Assembly (NCBI GenBank): GCA_009773455.1
Contig: WSXU01000003.1
Location: 124,001 to 188,000 of the forward strand
DNA length: 64,000 bases
From: Bacteroidota bacterium
Lineage (GTDB): Bacteria; Bacteroidota; Bacteroidia; Bacteroidales; Lentimicrobiaceae
Direction: 5' to 3'
A program made the position numbers and the translations under genes. This document shows positions 53,124 through 62,226 of this stretch, in pieces. How positions within the stretch are numbered: position 1 is the stretch's first letter; each line of letters begins with the position of its first letter. Under the pieces are notes generated by a model. The model made no database searches and had not been told where the DNA came from. It saw only the letters and a program-made list of their open reading frames with translations.

Positions 53124-56100
53124 ATGAAAACTTTTTCAAAGAGGTTAAGTGCATGGACAGGAATCATGCTGCTGGCCATATTTTCGGTTTGTTTTTCACT
53201 GAGTGCTGTTTCACAAAAAGTAGTAACTGAGAGTGAAGGTAACCAGTATATCCGTATTGACCTGATGGGTTATTCCTATTTTACCAGGATGGTGATACTC
53301 AATGATTTTCAACAGCTCAGGGACACAAAGATTTCTATTTCCGAAGAAACAGGGATCATTTACATTTATCCTTTAAATCAGGAAATCGGCCTCATTGATG
53401 CCCTTGTAAGCGCCATGATTTCGAATGCGGTAGCCCTCGAGAACAAGTATGATAAGGATGAGGAGACCCGGGTAATACTTGATATCATTTCCAAAAACAG
53501 CGACTGGCTTGAGCAATATGCTCTTACAGGCAACCGTACCAATGAAAATGACTCCTGTCACAAATCAATGCCATTCTGTACCGGAACCATTTATACATTT
53601 CCCGGTGGTACCGGACCCGGTTCCGGCTCACCTGCACAGTCAGGGCCCAATTACAATTGCCTGTCAACCAGACCCAATCCGGCCTGGTACCACCTGAAGA
53701 TTCTTGATCCGGGACCGATTGCCATATACATGTTCAGCACACCTTCGCGTGATATTGATTTTTGTCTCTGGGGGCCTTTCCTCGACCCGATAACACCCTG
53801 CCCGATGACCAATACCAATGGTGGTCTGACAGGCGCCAAAGTTGTTGACTGCAGTTATTCGCCAAATCCGACCGAAACAGCCAATATCCCCAATGGCCAG
53901 ACCGGGGAGTATTACATTCTTGTCATCACCAACTTCTCGAATCAACCGTGCGATATCACCTTTCAGCAGCAAAGCGGCACAGGAACTACTGACTGCACCA
54001 TTCTGCCTCCACCTGCTACCAGCAATTCACCCGTTTGTGTCGGTGAAACACTTCAACTGAATGCCGCCACTGTGATCGGGGCTACATATTCCTGGACCGG
54101 TCCGAATTTCTTCACAAGCAATCAGCAGAACCCTACGGTGACAAATGTTCAGCATGTAAATGCCGGCGTTTATTCCCTCACAATCACTGTTGGTGGTCAG
54201 ACCAGTGACCCGACCTCCACAGAGATCTTCGTTCTGGATCCTCCAACGGCAACCATCTCAGGTTCAGCTTCCATCTGCGAAGGCGATTCTACCCTTATTA
54301 CGGTGAATGTTACCGGTGTCGGACCATACCGGATTGCTATAAGTACCGGATCTGGCATCCCACTGGTTGTTTATTTTTTCCAGACACCCTATACTTTCTG
54401 GGCTAAGCCGACTTCCAATACCACATATGTGTTAACGAGCATCAGCAATAATGGCTGTAACGGAACATTTTCAGGAGCAGCTGAAATTACGGTGAGACCC
54501 AAGCCGCTTCCCGGGTTTTCAGCATCCAATCTTTGTTCCGGACTGGTGACATCATTTTTGGATGAAACAACGATCCCCATGGGAGGGATCTCCACCTGGG
54601 GCTGGGATTTCGGCGACGGCGGGAGTTCAAACCTTCAAAGTCCGCAGCACTCTTTCGCAAGTCAGGGAATCTATGAGGTAGGATTATCTGTAGTTTCAAA
54701 CACAGGTTGTGAAAATTCAGTTGTTCTGCCTGTGGTTGTTCAGCTAACACCGGTTGCCGGTGCAGGACCTGACAAAACTATCCCTTATGGAACCAATACC
54801 CAACTTAATGGCAGTGCATCAGGGGGGAGCGGTGCCCATACTTACCAATGGGAACCGGCAGCACTTGTTGATAATGCTACCATATTAACGCCGACAACTG
54901 TATTGCTTGCCTCAACAACGGATTATACCCTTACAGTAACCGATAGCGGGAATGGCTGCCAGATTTCAGATCAGATGACGGTTACCATTACCGGTGGACC
55001 GCTTTCTGCCCTGATCCAGGCCAACCCTGATCACATCTGTATTGGTGGAAGTACAGAATTGAATGCTTTGCCATCTGGAGGCTCAGGTAATTATACCTAC
55101 ACCTGGACTTCCAATCCTCCGGGATTTACCTCCGGGCTTGAAGACGTTACTGTAAATCCAACAGTAACAACGACTTATTATCTCTCGATTTATGACGGTT
55201 TCAATACCATTGAATCGCAGATAGAGGTTCAGGTAAATACACTGCCGGTTGTAAATGCAGGTGATGACTTTGGTATTCCACACGGAACAAATACTACACT
55301 GAACGCAACGGTATCGGGTGGCTCATTGTATTATCCGCTTTACCAGTGGAGTCCGGCTTCTTTACTTGTACATCCGACATCACCTTCGAGCCAGACTGTA
55401 AACCTTTACCAATCGCAGAGTTTTTCACTTGTTGTTACTGACAGTAAAGGTTGTATCGGCAATGATGAAATAACGGTTACTATTGAAGGAGGCCCGCTGC
55501 AGGTGAATCCCATTGCCGACGAGCCAACCATTTGTAAGAATGAAACAACCACCATCAGGTCAATTCCCGGAGGTGGTTCAAACAATTATGTCTCTTATTC
55601 ATGGACCTCTGTTCCTGCCGGTTTTACTTCCTCATTGCCAAATCCGGAAGTCAGTCCTTCAGTTACCACACTCTACAATGTGGTTGTAAACGATGGTTTT
55701 AATACTACAGAAGGCTCGGTCAGCGTTACAGTAAATGAACTGCCACAGATTAACCTGATTCCTGACGATAGCAGGGTACAGGTACTTGGTCCGAATTCAA
55801 TCGGCATTTGCGTTTATGATACCATTACCCTGGATGCAGGTAATCCGGGATGTCAGTACCTCTGGAGCAACGGGTCAACTGATCAGACGATTGATATAAA
55901 AACTTCAGGCATCAGTTTCGATGTGCAGGAGTATCAGGTAAACGTGATCAATGAGAACCAATGTCAGAATACCACAGATATTACGGCTTACTTTACTTTC
56001 CAGAATTGTAGTTACGGGATTGAAGAGAGCGGAACCGACCAGCGACTGATGGTTTACCCTAATCCTTCGTCGGATGGACAGTTTAAAGTTATCATTGAGA

Positions 56101-56294
56101 AGCTGGATGGAAAGATGCAACTTGAAGTTTATTCCCCTATGGGCAAACTTCTTGATATTCAGCAACTGGATCTTAAATCGGGCAACCGGTTTGAAACTGT
56201 TACCAACCTCGGGCACTTTGCCGGTGGTGTCTATATTCTCAAACTCTCAGGAAGAAATGAAGTCATTTATAAAAGGCTTATCATTTCAAAATAA
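53124..56294 (+). CDS. T9SS-exported adhesin-like protein 3
   Basis: A 1056-residue secreted protein. After the signal peptide (about 1-33) comes a mixed alpha/beta segment (34-135; YIRIDLMGYSYFTRMVILN, then a helix ending SDWLEQYAL), which is unlike the other adhesins. Next: a Cys-rich PPC-like domain (145-290; SMPFCTGTIYTF, DIDFCLWGPF, YYILVITNFS), an Ig-like domain (ATYSWTGPNF), a PKD domain (GWDFGDGGSSNLQSPQHSF, about 490-550), three CHU_C-type Ig domains (550-890), the block CVYDTITLDAGNPG ... SFDVQE, NCSYGIE, and a type A T9SS sorting domain (MVYPNPSSDGQFKV). Intact, in contrast to adhesin 2. Likely surface adhesion or matrix role. Confidence 0.9.
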   Translation: MKTFSKRLSAWTGIMLLAIFSVCFSLSAVSQKVVTESEGNQYIRIDLMGYSYFTRMVILNDFQQLRDTKISISEETGIIYIYPLNQEIGLIDALVSAMISNAVALENKYDKDEETRVILDIISKNSDWLEQYALTGNRTNENDSCHKSMPFCTGTIYTFPGGTGPGSGSPAQSGPNYNCLSTRPNPAWYHLKILDPGPIAIYMFSTPSRDIDFCLWGPFLDPITPCPMTNTNGGLTGAKVVDCSYSPNPTETANIPNGQTGEYYILVITNFSNQPCDITFQQQSGTGTTDCTILPPPATSNSPVCVGETLQLNAATVIGATYSWTGPNFFTSNQQNPTVTNVQHVNAGVYSLTITVGGQTSDPTSTEIFVLDPPTATISGSASICEGDSTLITVNVTGVGPYRIAISTGSGIPLVVYFFQTPYTFWAKPTSNTTYVLTSISNNGCNGTFSGAAEITVRPKPLPGFSASNLCSGLVTSFLDETTIPMGGISTWGWDFGDGGSSNLQSPQHSFASQGIYEVGLSVVSNTGCENSVVLPVVVQLTPVAGAGPDKTIPYGTNTQLNGSASGGSGAHTYQWEPAALVDNATILTPTTVLLASTTDYTLTVTDSGNGCQISDQMTVTITGGPLSALIQANPDHICIGGSTELNALPSGGSGNYTYTWTSNPPGFTSGLEDVTVNPTVTTTYYLSIYDGFNTIESQIEVQVNTLPVVNAGDDFGIPHGTNTTLNATVSGGSLYYPLYQWSPASLLVHPTSPSSQTVNLYQSQSFSLVVTDSKGCIGNDEITVTIEGGPLQVNPIADEPTICKNETTTIRSIPGGGSNNYVSYSWTSVPAGFTSSLPNPEVSPSVTTLYNVVVNDGFNTTEGSVSVTVNELPQINLIPDDSRVQVLGPNSIGICVYDTITLDAGNPGCQYLWSNGSTDQTIDIKTSGISFDVQEYQVNVINENQCQNTTDITAYFTFQNCSYGIEESGTDQRLMVYPNPSSDGQFKVIIEKLDGKMQLEVYSPMGKLLDIQQLDLKSGNRFETVTNLGHFAGGVYILKLSGRNEVIYKRLIISK

Positions 56295-56371
56295 TTAATC
56301 ATTTTCCGGATGATCCCCGGCACTGACGAAAGTTTTTGACCCGGATTACGGAATTAACATCTGACTAATTA

Positions 56372-58282
56372 ATGAAGAATTTATCAGTGGTTGCATTGCT
56401 GTTATTGATCAGTGGCAGCGTTGTCAATGCCCAGGTGCCCAACCGTTGTTCCTATGTGCCTCCGCGTCAGGCCGACAACTGGTTTTTTTATCAGAATGCA
56501 GGGCTTAAATTCTCTGATGCCGGCGTAACTGTAAGCCACCCTTCTGTTGCGAATCTACCCGCGGGCAAAGGCACTGCTGTTATGTCGGACGAAAATGGAG
56601 ATCTTGTACTGTATTCCGACGGTATGAGGGTCTGGAACAGCACTCATGATAATATAAATTTTGGTCCCAATCTGTCAGGTGACCTGGGCTCAACACAATC
56701 ATCCCTTATTGTGCAGCGTCCCGGAACCCCCCAGATGTATTACATTTTTACCACAGATATCATTTACCCCCCTGCTTTTGGTCAAACCAAAGGTTTCAAC
56801 TACTCCAGGGCAGATATGTCGGTGAGTAACAATTTCGGTGCTGTTTCATCCGACAGGGATATCAATCTCCTGGCAGGATCCACTGAAATGCTGACAGGTA
56901 TAAGACATGCCAATGGCGTTGATTACTGGGTCGTTACACACGGTCTGGGAGATGATAAATTCTATGCTTATAAAGTTGAATCAGCCGGCGTAGATGAAAC
57001 ACCGGTTGTCAGTACTTCGGGATCTGTTCTCAGTGATAATTACGATTTTCGTGAAAATCTCGGGGCCATGAAAATCTCACCGAAAGGGGATAAAATTGCA
57101 TTTGCTTCTTTTGGAAAAGCAACCCTGGAACTTTTCTCGTTCGATACCCAAACCGGTAAAGTAAGTAATCCTCTGATTCTGAATCCCCCATTAACCGGGG
57201 TTAACCAGGGTCCTTACTATGTCGAGTTTTCTCCTGATGGAACTAAGCTTTATGTTACCGTGGCAAACCTGAGCAGTGGCCGAGATAACCACCTTTATCA
57301 GTATGATCTTGCCAATGGGGCAACCATAACCGAAATCAACCTGGCTCCGTTGGAAGCAGATGTTTCTGCCTTGCAACTTGGCAGGGATGGTAAGATCTAT
57401 GTGAGCCGTTATCAGCGGAGTTTTCTGGGGATTATTGAAAATCCTAACCGACCGGGAACTGCCTGTAATTATGTTCAGGATGGCATTGATCTGGGAACAA
57501 AAAGAGCACTTAACGGGCTGCCTAACTTTATCCAGAGTTTCTTTGATATCCCACCTGTGAATTATGATACCAAATGCGACGGTGATGCCACTGTTTTTGA
57601 TATCCTTAACAAATCCAACATTGATCAGGTGAGCTGGGATTTCGGCGACGCAGGGAACACCACCCCCGGAAGCGGTCTGAATCCGGTGCATACATTCAGC
57701 ACCCATGGCGATTACACGGTGACCATGACTGAAACATTCAATAGTCAGTCGTTCATCACAACATTTCCCGTTCACATCGATTCACTTCCATCGAAGAGCT
57801 TTCTCCCCGACAGCCTATACATATTCCCCGGTTCAACCATTCCGTTGAATGCCGGATACGATATGTATTCTTATCTCTGGCAGGATGGAAGCAATGGTCA
57901 GTTTTATGAAGTATCTGACCCCGGGCTTTACAGTGTTGAATATGTTGATATCAATTGCTGCAAGAATTCTGATACACTTAAGGTCATTGCGCTGGATATT
58001 TCCCTTCCCAATGCCTTTACACCCGATAGCGATAATCTCAATGATTTCTTCAGGCCTTTGGGTCCTACCGACGGTATTGAGGATTTCACACTGGCCGTCT
58101 ACAATCGTTTTGGGCAGATGATCTGGGAAGCCGGAGGTTTTTCTGATGCCTGGGATGGCACCACTGCAGGGCAGCCGGTTCCTGCAGGTGTTTATGCCTG
58201 GAATATGACCTTCAATGTAAAGGGCAATGTGATGGAAATCGGTAAAGTGAAATACCACGGTTTTGTTACAGTGTTAAGATAA
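56372..58282 (+). CDS. T9SS protein with beta-propeller, PKD and gliding-motility-type C-terminal domain
   Basis: A 636-residue secreted protein. Signal peptide 1-20 (ends VVNAQ). Residues about 35-390 look like a seven-bladed propeller of the YncE/SMP-30 kind (WFFYQNAGLKFSDAGV; MKISPKGDKIAFASFG; VEFSPDGTKLYVTVANLS; LQLGRDGKIYVSRY). A PKD domain follows (about 415-475; VSWDFGDAGNTTPGSGLNPVH), then a CHU_C-type Ig segment (YLWQDGSNGQFYEV). The last 90 residues form the gliding-motility-associated (type B) sorting domain: LPNAFTPDSDNLNDFFRPLG and AVYNRFGQMIWE, with WDGTTAGQPVPAGVYAW. Type B domains use T9SS but need a different outer-membrane partner from type A cargo. A terminator follows at once. 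Confidence 0.9.
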   Translation: MKNLSVVALLLLISGSVVNAQVPNRCSYVPPRQADNWFFYQNAGLKFSDAGVTVSHPSVANLPAGKGTAVMSDENGDLVLYSDGMRVWNSTHDNINFGPNLSGDLGSTQSSLIVQRPGTPQMYYIFTTDIIYPPAFGQTKGFNYSRADMSVSNNFGAVSSDRDINLLAGSTEMLTGIRHANGVDYWVVTHGLGDDKFYAYKVESAGVDETPVVSTSGSVLSDNYDFRENLGAMKISPKGDKIAFASFGKATLELFSFDTQTGKVSNPLILNPPLTGVNQGPYYVEFSPDGTKLYVTVANLSSGRDNHLYQYDLANGATITEINLAPLEADVSALQLGRDGKIYVSRYQRSFLGIIENPNRPGTACNYVQDGIDLGTKRALNGLPNFIQSFFDIPPVNYDTKCDGDATVFDILNKSNIDQVSWDFGDAGNTTPGSGLNPVHTFSTHGDYTVTMTETFNSQSFITTFPVHIDSLPSKSFLPDSLYIFPGSTIPLNAGYDMYSYLWQDGSNGQFYEVSDPGLYSVEYVDINCCKNSDTLKVIALDISLPNAFTPDSDNLNDFFRPLGPTDGIEDFTLAVYNRFGQMIWEAGGFSDAWDGTTAGQPVPAGVYAWNMTFNVKGNVMEIGKVKYHGFVTVLR

Positions 58283-58304
58283 CATACCGTTCGGATAAAG
58301 ATAC

Positions 58305-58328
58305 AGCCGGTACCAACCGGCTTTTTTT
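58305..58328 (+). terminator. Terminator overlapping the next promoter
   Basis: AGCCGGT (58305-58311), loop ACCA, ACCGGCT (58316-58322), then seven T. The last T is also the first base of the next -7 element. Confidence 0.85.
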
Positions 58329-58335
58329 ATCTTTG
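58328..58335 (+). promoter_or_regulatory. -7 element of the methyltransferase-tex operon
   Basis: TATCTTTG, 15 bases before the ATG at 58351. It abuts the terminator T-run. No TTG lies at the usual distance because the hairpin occupies it. Confidence 0.5.
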
Positions 58336-58350
58336 CACAAAGCAAACAGC

Positions 58351-59037
58351 ATGAATTTTATTGAAAATACCTTCCGCTATCTGAGCAGTTTTGGCGGTGA
58401 ACAACTAATCTGTCATTATCCCAGCAAAGTGGGTCCCGATATTGAAGTCTGCCAGGTCAATGGCCGTTACCAGATCAATGCAGGCAATGTCAACTACTCA
58501 TTCGGTCCGCTGCACGATGCATTCCGTCGGTACTTCAACATCGACCCTCCTTTGTTGAAACCGGATCAGCCTGTGCTGATTCTTGGATTTGGCGGAGGCA
58601 GCATTGCAACGATACTCAGGGAAGAACGCGGAATACCAAATCCAATTGTTGGCGTGGAGTTCGACGAAATGATGATCAGGGCAGGAAAGGAGCATTTCGG
58701 AATCGGAAAACTCAGCGATGTGACACTCGTCCATCAGGATGCTATTGAATTCTTAAGTCAGTGCGACGATAAATTCGCACTCATCATCACCGATATCTAT
58801 ATTGATGAAGTGGTGCCGCCTCAATTTGAACAGAAGGAATTTCTGGAAAGGATAGGACAATGTTTGTTGCCGGGTGGCAAATTTGTCTTCAACAAACTTG
58901 TTGGCGATTTTAAAGCGGATGAAGAAAGACACAGGCTTGAAGCGCTATTCAATGAAGTATTTACCGACACCATGACTTATCGTATTCCCGTCAACAAAAA
59001 AATGCCCAACTATATGCTTACCGGAATCTTCAGTTAA
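58351..59037 (+). CDS. Spermidine-synthase-like / class I methyltransferase-fold protein
   Basis: A 228-residue cytoplasmic protein from the ATG at 58351; a TTG 18 bases upstream lies in the promoter. The Rossmann nucleotide loop is VLILGFGGGSIATIL (about 79-93), followed by acidic strand end GVEFDEMMI, and LIITDIYIDEVVPPQFEQKEF, the pattern of spermidine synthases and related methyltransferases. The GGGS loop and PPQF region resemble polyamine aminopropyltransferases, but the N-terminal beta domain is short, and the conserved catalytic Asp of true SpeE is not certain. Substrate is thus open. It is 14 bases upstream of tex and co-transcribed. Confidence 0.78.
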   Translation: MNFIENTFRYLSSFGGEQLICHYPSKVGPDIEVCQVNGRYQINAGNVNYSFGPLHDAFRRYFNIDPPLLKPDQPVLILGFGGGSIATILREERGIPNPIVGVEFDEMMIRAGKEHFGIGKLSDVTLVHQDAIEFLSQCDDKFALIITDIYIDEVVPPQFEQKEFLERIGQCLLPGGKFVFNKLVGDFKADEERHRLEALFNEVFTDTMTYRIPVNKKMPNYMLTGIFS

Positions 59038-59051
59038 TTTCCCAGGTACTC

Positions 59052-61202
59052 ATGAAAGAACAGATTGAACTATTTTCCGAGAAAATTGCAAAGGAACTGA
59101 ATATTCAGCCCTGGCAGGTCTTCAACACCCTGAAACTGATGGAGGGTGGGGCAACCATTCCCTTTATTGCCCGTTACAGGAAGGAGATGACAGGCAGCCT
59201 GGATGAAGTTCTGCTGGCGGCCATCCGCGACAGGAACGAACAGCTGACTGAAATCGAAAAAAGAAGAGCATTTATTCTGTCATCCATTACAGAGCAGGGA
59301 AAAATGACCCCGGAGCTTGAAAAGCAGGTAAATGAAGCCATTACCCTCACCGAACTGGAGGATATTTACCTGCCTTACAAGGTCAAGCGTAAAACAAGGG
59401 CAACCATTGCCCGTGAAAAAGGACTTGAGCCGCTGGCAAAAATGCTGATGGCACAGACTCCCATCGATCCGGAGCTCAAAGCCGAAGCCTTCATCGATGA
59501 TGAGAAGGCTGTTCATTCAGCTGAAGAAGCTTTGGCCGGAGCACGCGACATCATCGCCGAATGGGTCACGGAGAGCAAGGTTTCCCGCGAAAGGATCAGG
59601 AACCTGTTTACAAGGGAGGCTGTCATCACTTCCAAACCTGTTAAAGGGAAAGAACTTGAAGGCATGCTTTATCAGAATTATTATGAAACCCAAGAAAACA
59701 TTCTTAAGGCACCTTCGCACAGGATACTTGCCATGCTCAGAGGTGAGGAGGAGGGATTCCTACGGTTGTCGGTCGATCCCGATGAAGATAAGGCCATAGG
59801 CATACTCGACAGGATATTCATCAAAGCCGACAACGATGCTGCCCATCAGGTTCAGCTGGCGGTGAAAGATGCCTATAAAAGGCTTCTTCAGCCTTCCATG
59901 GAGACGGAAATGCGCCAGCTGGCCAAACAGAAGGCCGATGATGAAGCCATAAAGGTGTTTGCCGGTAACCTTCGGCAGTTGCTTCTGGCGGCACCGCTCG
60001 GACAGAAAAATATACTGGCTGTTGACCCCGGTTTCAGGACCGGTTGTAAAGTGGTTTGTTTAGACAGGCAGGGTAGATTACTACACAACGAAACCATTTA
60101 TCCGCATCCTCCCCAGAATGAGGTAGGGCCGGCAGTCTCCAAGGTCAGAAACCTGGTGCAGGCATACGGCATTGAAGCCATAGCCATCGGCAATGGTACG
60201 GCAGGACGCGAAACGGAGAATTTTATCCGCAAAATACCTTTCGATCGACCGCTCATCTCCATTATGGTCAATGAAAGCGGGGCTTCGGTCTATTCAGCAT
60301 CACCGGTTGCCCGGGAGGAGTTTCCCGACTACGATGTTACAGTCAGGGGTGCGGTTTCCATAGGAAGGCGCCTGATGGATCCATTGGCCGAACTGGTCAA
60401 GATTGATCCCAAGTCGATAGGGGTGGGGCAGTACCAGCACGATGTGAATCAGCCGGCTCTGCAGCGCAGTCTCGAAGATACGGTGGTCAGTTGTGTGAAC
60501 CTCGTTGGGGTTGAGCTCAATACCGCCAGCAAACAGATCCTGAGCTATGTTTCAGGTGTTGGACCTGTCCTCGCTCAAAACATTGTTGAATACCGCAATC
60601 AGAACGGTGAGTTTAAGTCAAGGTCGCAGTTGCTGAAGGTCAAACGATTCGGCGATAAGGCATTTGAGCAGGCCGCCGGCTTTCTTCGCATCCGCAATGC
60701 CGATAACCCACTCGACCGGAGTGCGGTACACCCTGAAAGTTATTCCATTGTCAACAGAATGGCGAAGAAACTTGGCTGTTCCATCGAAGAGCTGATTGAA
60801 AAGGAAGAACTCAGGAAACAGATTGAACCCCGTGATTTTATAACAGAAGCAGCGGGCCTGCCGACAATCACCGATATCCTTCAGGAACTGGCCAAACCCG
60901 GACGAGATCCACGCGAGCAGTTTGATCTTTTCGAATTTGATAAAAATATCAACTCTGTTGAAGACCTGCGCCCGGGGATGATCCTTGACGGGATTGTGAC
61001 GAACATAACGGCCTTTGGCGCTTTTGTCGACATCGGCGTGCATCAGGACGGCCTGGTGCATATGAGCCAGCTGGCCAACCGGTTTGTGAAGGATCCGAAT
61101 GAAATTGTAAAACTAACCCAGAAAGTAAGGGTAAAGGTGATGGATGTGGATGTTCAGCGGAAGAGAATTGCCCTTTCGATCAAAGAAGCGGTGAACCAAT
61201 GA
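59052..61202 (+). CDS. tex: Tex-family RNA-binding transcription accessory protein
   Basis: A 716-residue nucleic-acid-binding protein. Order: Tex N-terminal helical domain (1-190; WQVFNTLKLMEGGATIPFIARYRKEMTG), a YqgF/RNase H-like domain (about 320-450; LAVDPGFRTGCKVVCLDRQGRLL, AIAIGNGTAGRETE), helix-hairpin-helix region (about 490-560; LSYVSGVGPVLAQNIVEYR), and a C-terminal S1 domain (about 640-712; GMILDGIVTNITAFGAFVDIG). Tex affects transcription and RNA handling and resembles eukaryotic Spt6. Standard length, intact. After the stop there is no neat terminator, only the repeat-rich spacer. Confidence 0.96.
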   Translation: MKEQIELFSEKIAKELNIQPWQVFNTLKLMEGGATIPFIARYRKEMTGSLDEVLLAAIRDRNEQLTEIEKRRAFILSSITEQGKMTPELEKQVNEAITLTELEDIYLPYKVKRKTRATIAREKGLEPLAKMLMAQTPIDPELKAEAFIDDEKAVHSAEEALAGARDIIAEWVTESKVSRERIRNLFTREAVITSKPVKGKELEGMLYQNYYETQENILKAPSHRILAMLRGEEEGFLRLSVDPDEDKAIGILDRIFIKADNDAAHQVQLAVKDAYKRLLQPSMETEMRQLAKQKADDEAIKVFAGNLRQLLLAAPLGQKNILAVDPGFRTGCKVVCLDRQGRLLHNETIYPHPPQNEVGPAVSKVRNLVQAYGIEAIAIGNGTAGRETENFIRKIPFDRPLISIMVNESGASVYSASPVAREEFPDYDVTVRGAVSIGRRLMDPLAELVKIDPKSIGVGQYQHDVNQPALQRSLEDTVVSCVNLVGVELNTASKQILSYVSGVGPVLAQNIVEYRNQNGEFKSRSQLLKVKRFGDKAFEQAAGFLRIRNADNPLDRSAVHPESYSIVNRMAKKLGCSIEELIEKEELRKQIEPRDFITEAAGLPTITDILQELAKPGRDPREQFDLFEFDKNINSVEDLRPGMILDGIVTNITAFGAFVDIGVHQDGLVHMSQLANRFVKDPNEIVKLTQKVRVKVMDVDVQRKRIALSIKEAVNQ

Positions 61203-61545
61203 TAGGAATTACGAATTACGTCCTTCGACATGGTTCGGCGAAAAGCTCACCAACCACGCTCAGGGTAAAAATTACGAATAACGCTTGCCCCGCAGAAGCA
61301 CAGCGCAGGCGGGGAATGACGCCCTTCGACTGGTCTCGGCTTCGCTCGACCACCAGCGCTCAGGGTGACGAATGAAGAATGAAGTGTGAATAGAGAAGGG
61401 TGGCCATAACAGCATACTGCCGACTGCCAACTGCCAACTCAAACGCTTCAAAAGCGATTTTTGTTTTAGTAGATGAATGGACACTTAATTGGTAAAAGTT
61501 ACGTTAAGTATAGCAACCTGAGCATTGCTATCAAATGATGGATTG
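61203..61545. repeat. Intergenic repeat-rich spacer
   Basis: About 340 bases without a gene. Two related units of 46 bases (61221-61266 and 61322-61367) share CCTTCGAC at one end and CGCTCAGGGT at the other; the second folds as an imperfect hairpin (CTGGT with ACCAG inside). Between them lies CCCCGC ... GCGGGG. Around them are slipped words such as TTACGAAT and GACTGCCAACTGCCAACT (near 61422). This looks like decayed, mobile-type intergenic repeats (REP/MITE-like) rather than a gene. Confidence 0.7.
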
Positions 61546-62226
61546 ATGAAACGGAAGATAATACTGTTGATTGCCCTCATTGCTGTTATATACCCGGAGG
61601 TTGGCAAGGCCCAGCGCATTATGGGTGCTGTCATTTTCGGGGGAAATGCGACCCAGGTAGACGGCGATGAGGTGTTCGGTTACCACAAGTTCGGAATTAA
61701 TGCCGGTTTGGCTGCCATTGTTCCGTTCGGCGACAACTGGTCGGTGAGTGTCGAGAATGTATTCAGTCAGAAGGGAGCCCACCAGCGGAAACTTTATCTC
61801 GATTCACTTGACGGGTCCTATGACCTGAAACTGAATTATCTGGATGTGCCGGTATTGATTCAATACACCGATAAAGACATCGTTACTTTCGGTGCCGGCA
61901 TGTCGTGGGGCAGGCTGGTCGGGATCTCCGAACAGCGGAATGGATACGGTATGCCCGGAACAACCCTGGAGAGCGGAATTTACAGGAGCAGTGACCTGAA
62001 TGTATTGCTGGATGTTAAATTCAGGGTAATTGACCGGCTTAGGCTGAATGTTCGTTATGCCTATTCGGTCAGACCTATAGCTACGCGTGAGGTGATAGAT
62101 TCCAAGACCGGGAAACCCAATATCCGCGATCAGTACAACGGCATGTTTACTTTCAGGGTTTACTATGTTTTCAATGAAAAACTAAGCCGGCAGAACCGGC
62201 GTCAAAGTTCCCAGCCCATTCATTAA
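61546..62226 (+). CDS. Outer-membrane beta-barrel protein (PorT/OMP_b-brl_2-like)
   Basis: A 226-residue protein from the ATG at 61546 (MKRKIILLIALIAVIYPEVG, then KAQ, a signal peptide). The mature part alternates amphipathic strands ending in aromatic residues (KFGINAGLAAIVPFGDNWSVSVENVF; LNYLDVPVLIQYT; LNVRYAYSV; FTFRVYYVF), the pattern of an eight-stranded outer-membrane barrel; LKLNYLDVPVLIQY is the core segment of the Bacteroidota porin-like family that includes PorT. Function is unproven. Stop and next start share a base (TAATG), so the cupin is coupled. Confidence 0.82.
   Translation: MKRKIILLIALIAVIYPEVGKAQRIMGAVIFGGNATQVDGDEVFGYHKFGINAGLAAIVPFGDNWSVSVENVFSQKGAHQRKLYLDSLDGSYDLKLNYLDVPVLIQYTDKDIVTFGAGMSWGRLVGISEQRNGYGMPGTTLESGIYRSSDLNVLLDVKFRVIDRLRLNVRYAYSVRPIATREVIDSKTGKPNIRDQYNGMFTFRVYYVFNEKLSRQNRRQSSQPIH

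Noticed and set aside
57191-57775. 194-codon minus-strand frame inside the propeller/PKD protein
   Set aside because: Antisense to a protein with signal peptide, PKD and sorting domains; its Cys/His-rich composition is typical of a shadow frame.
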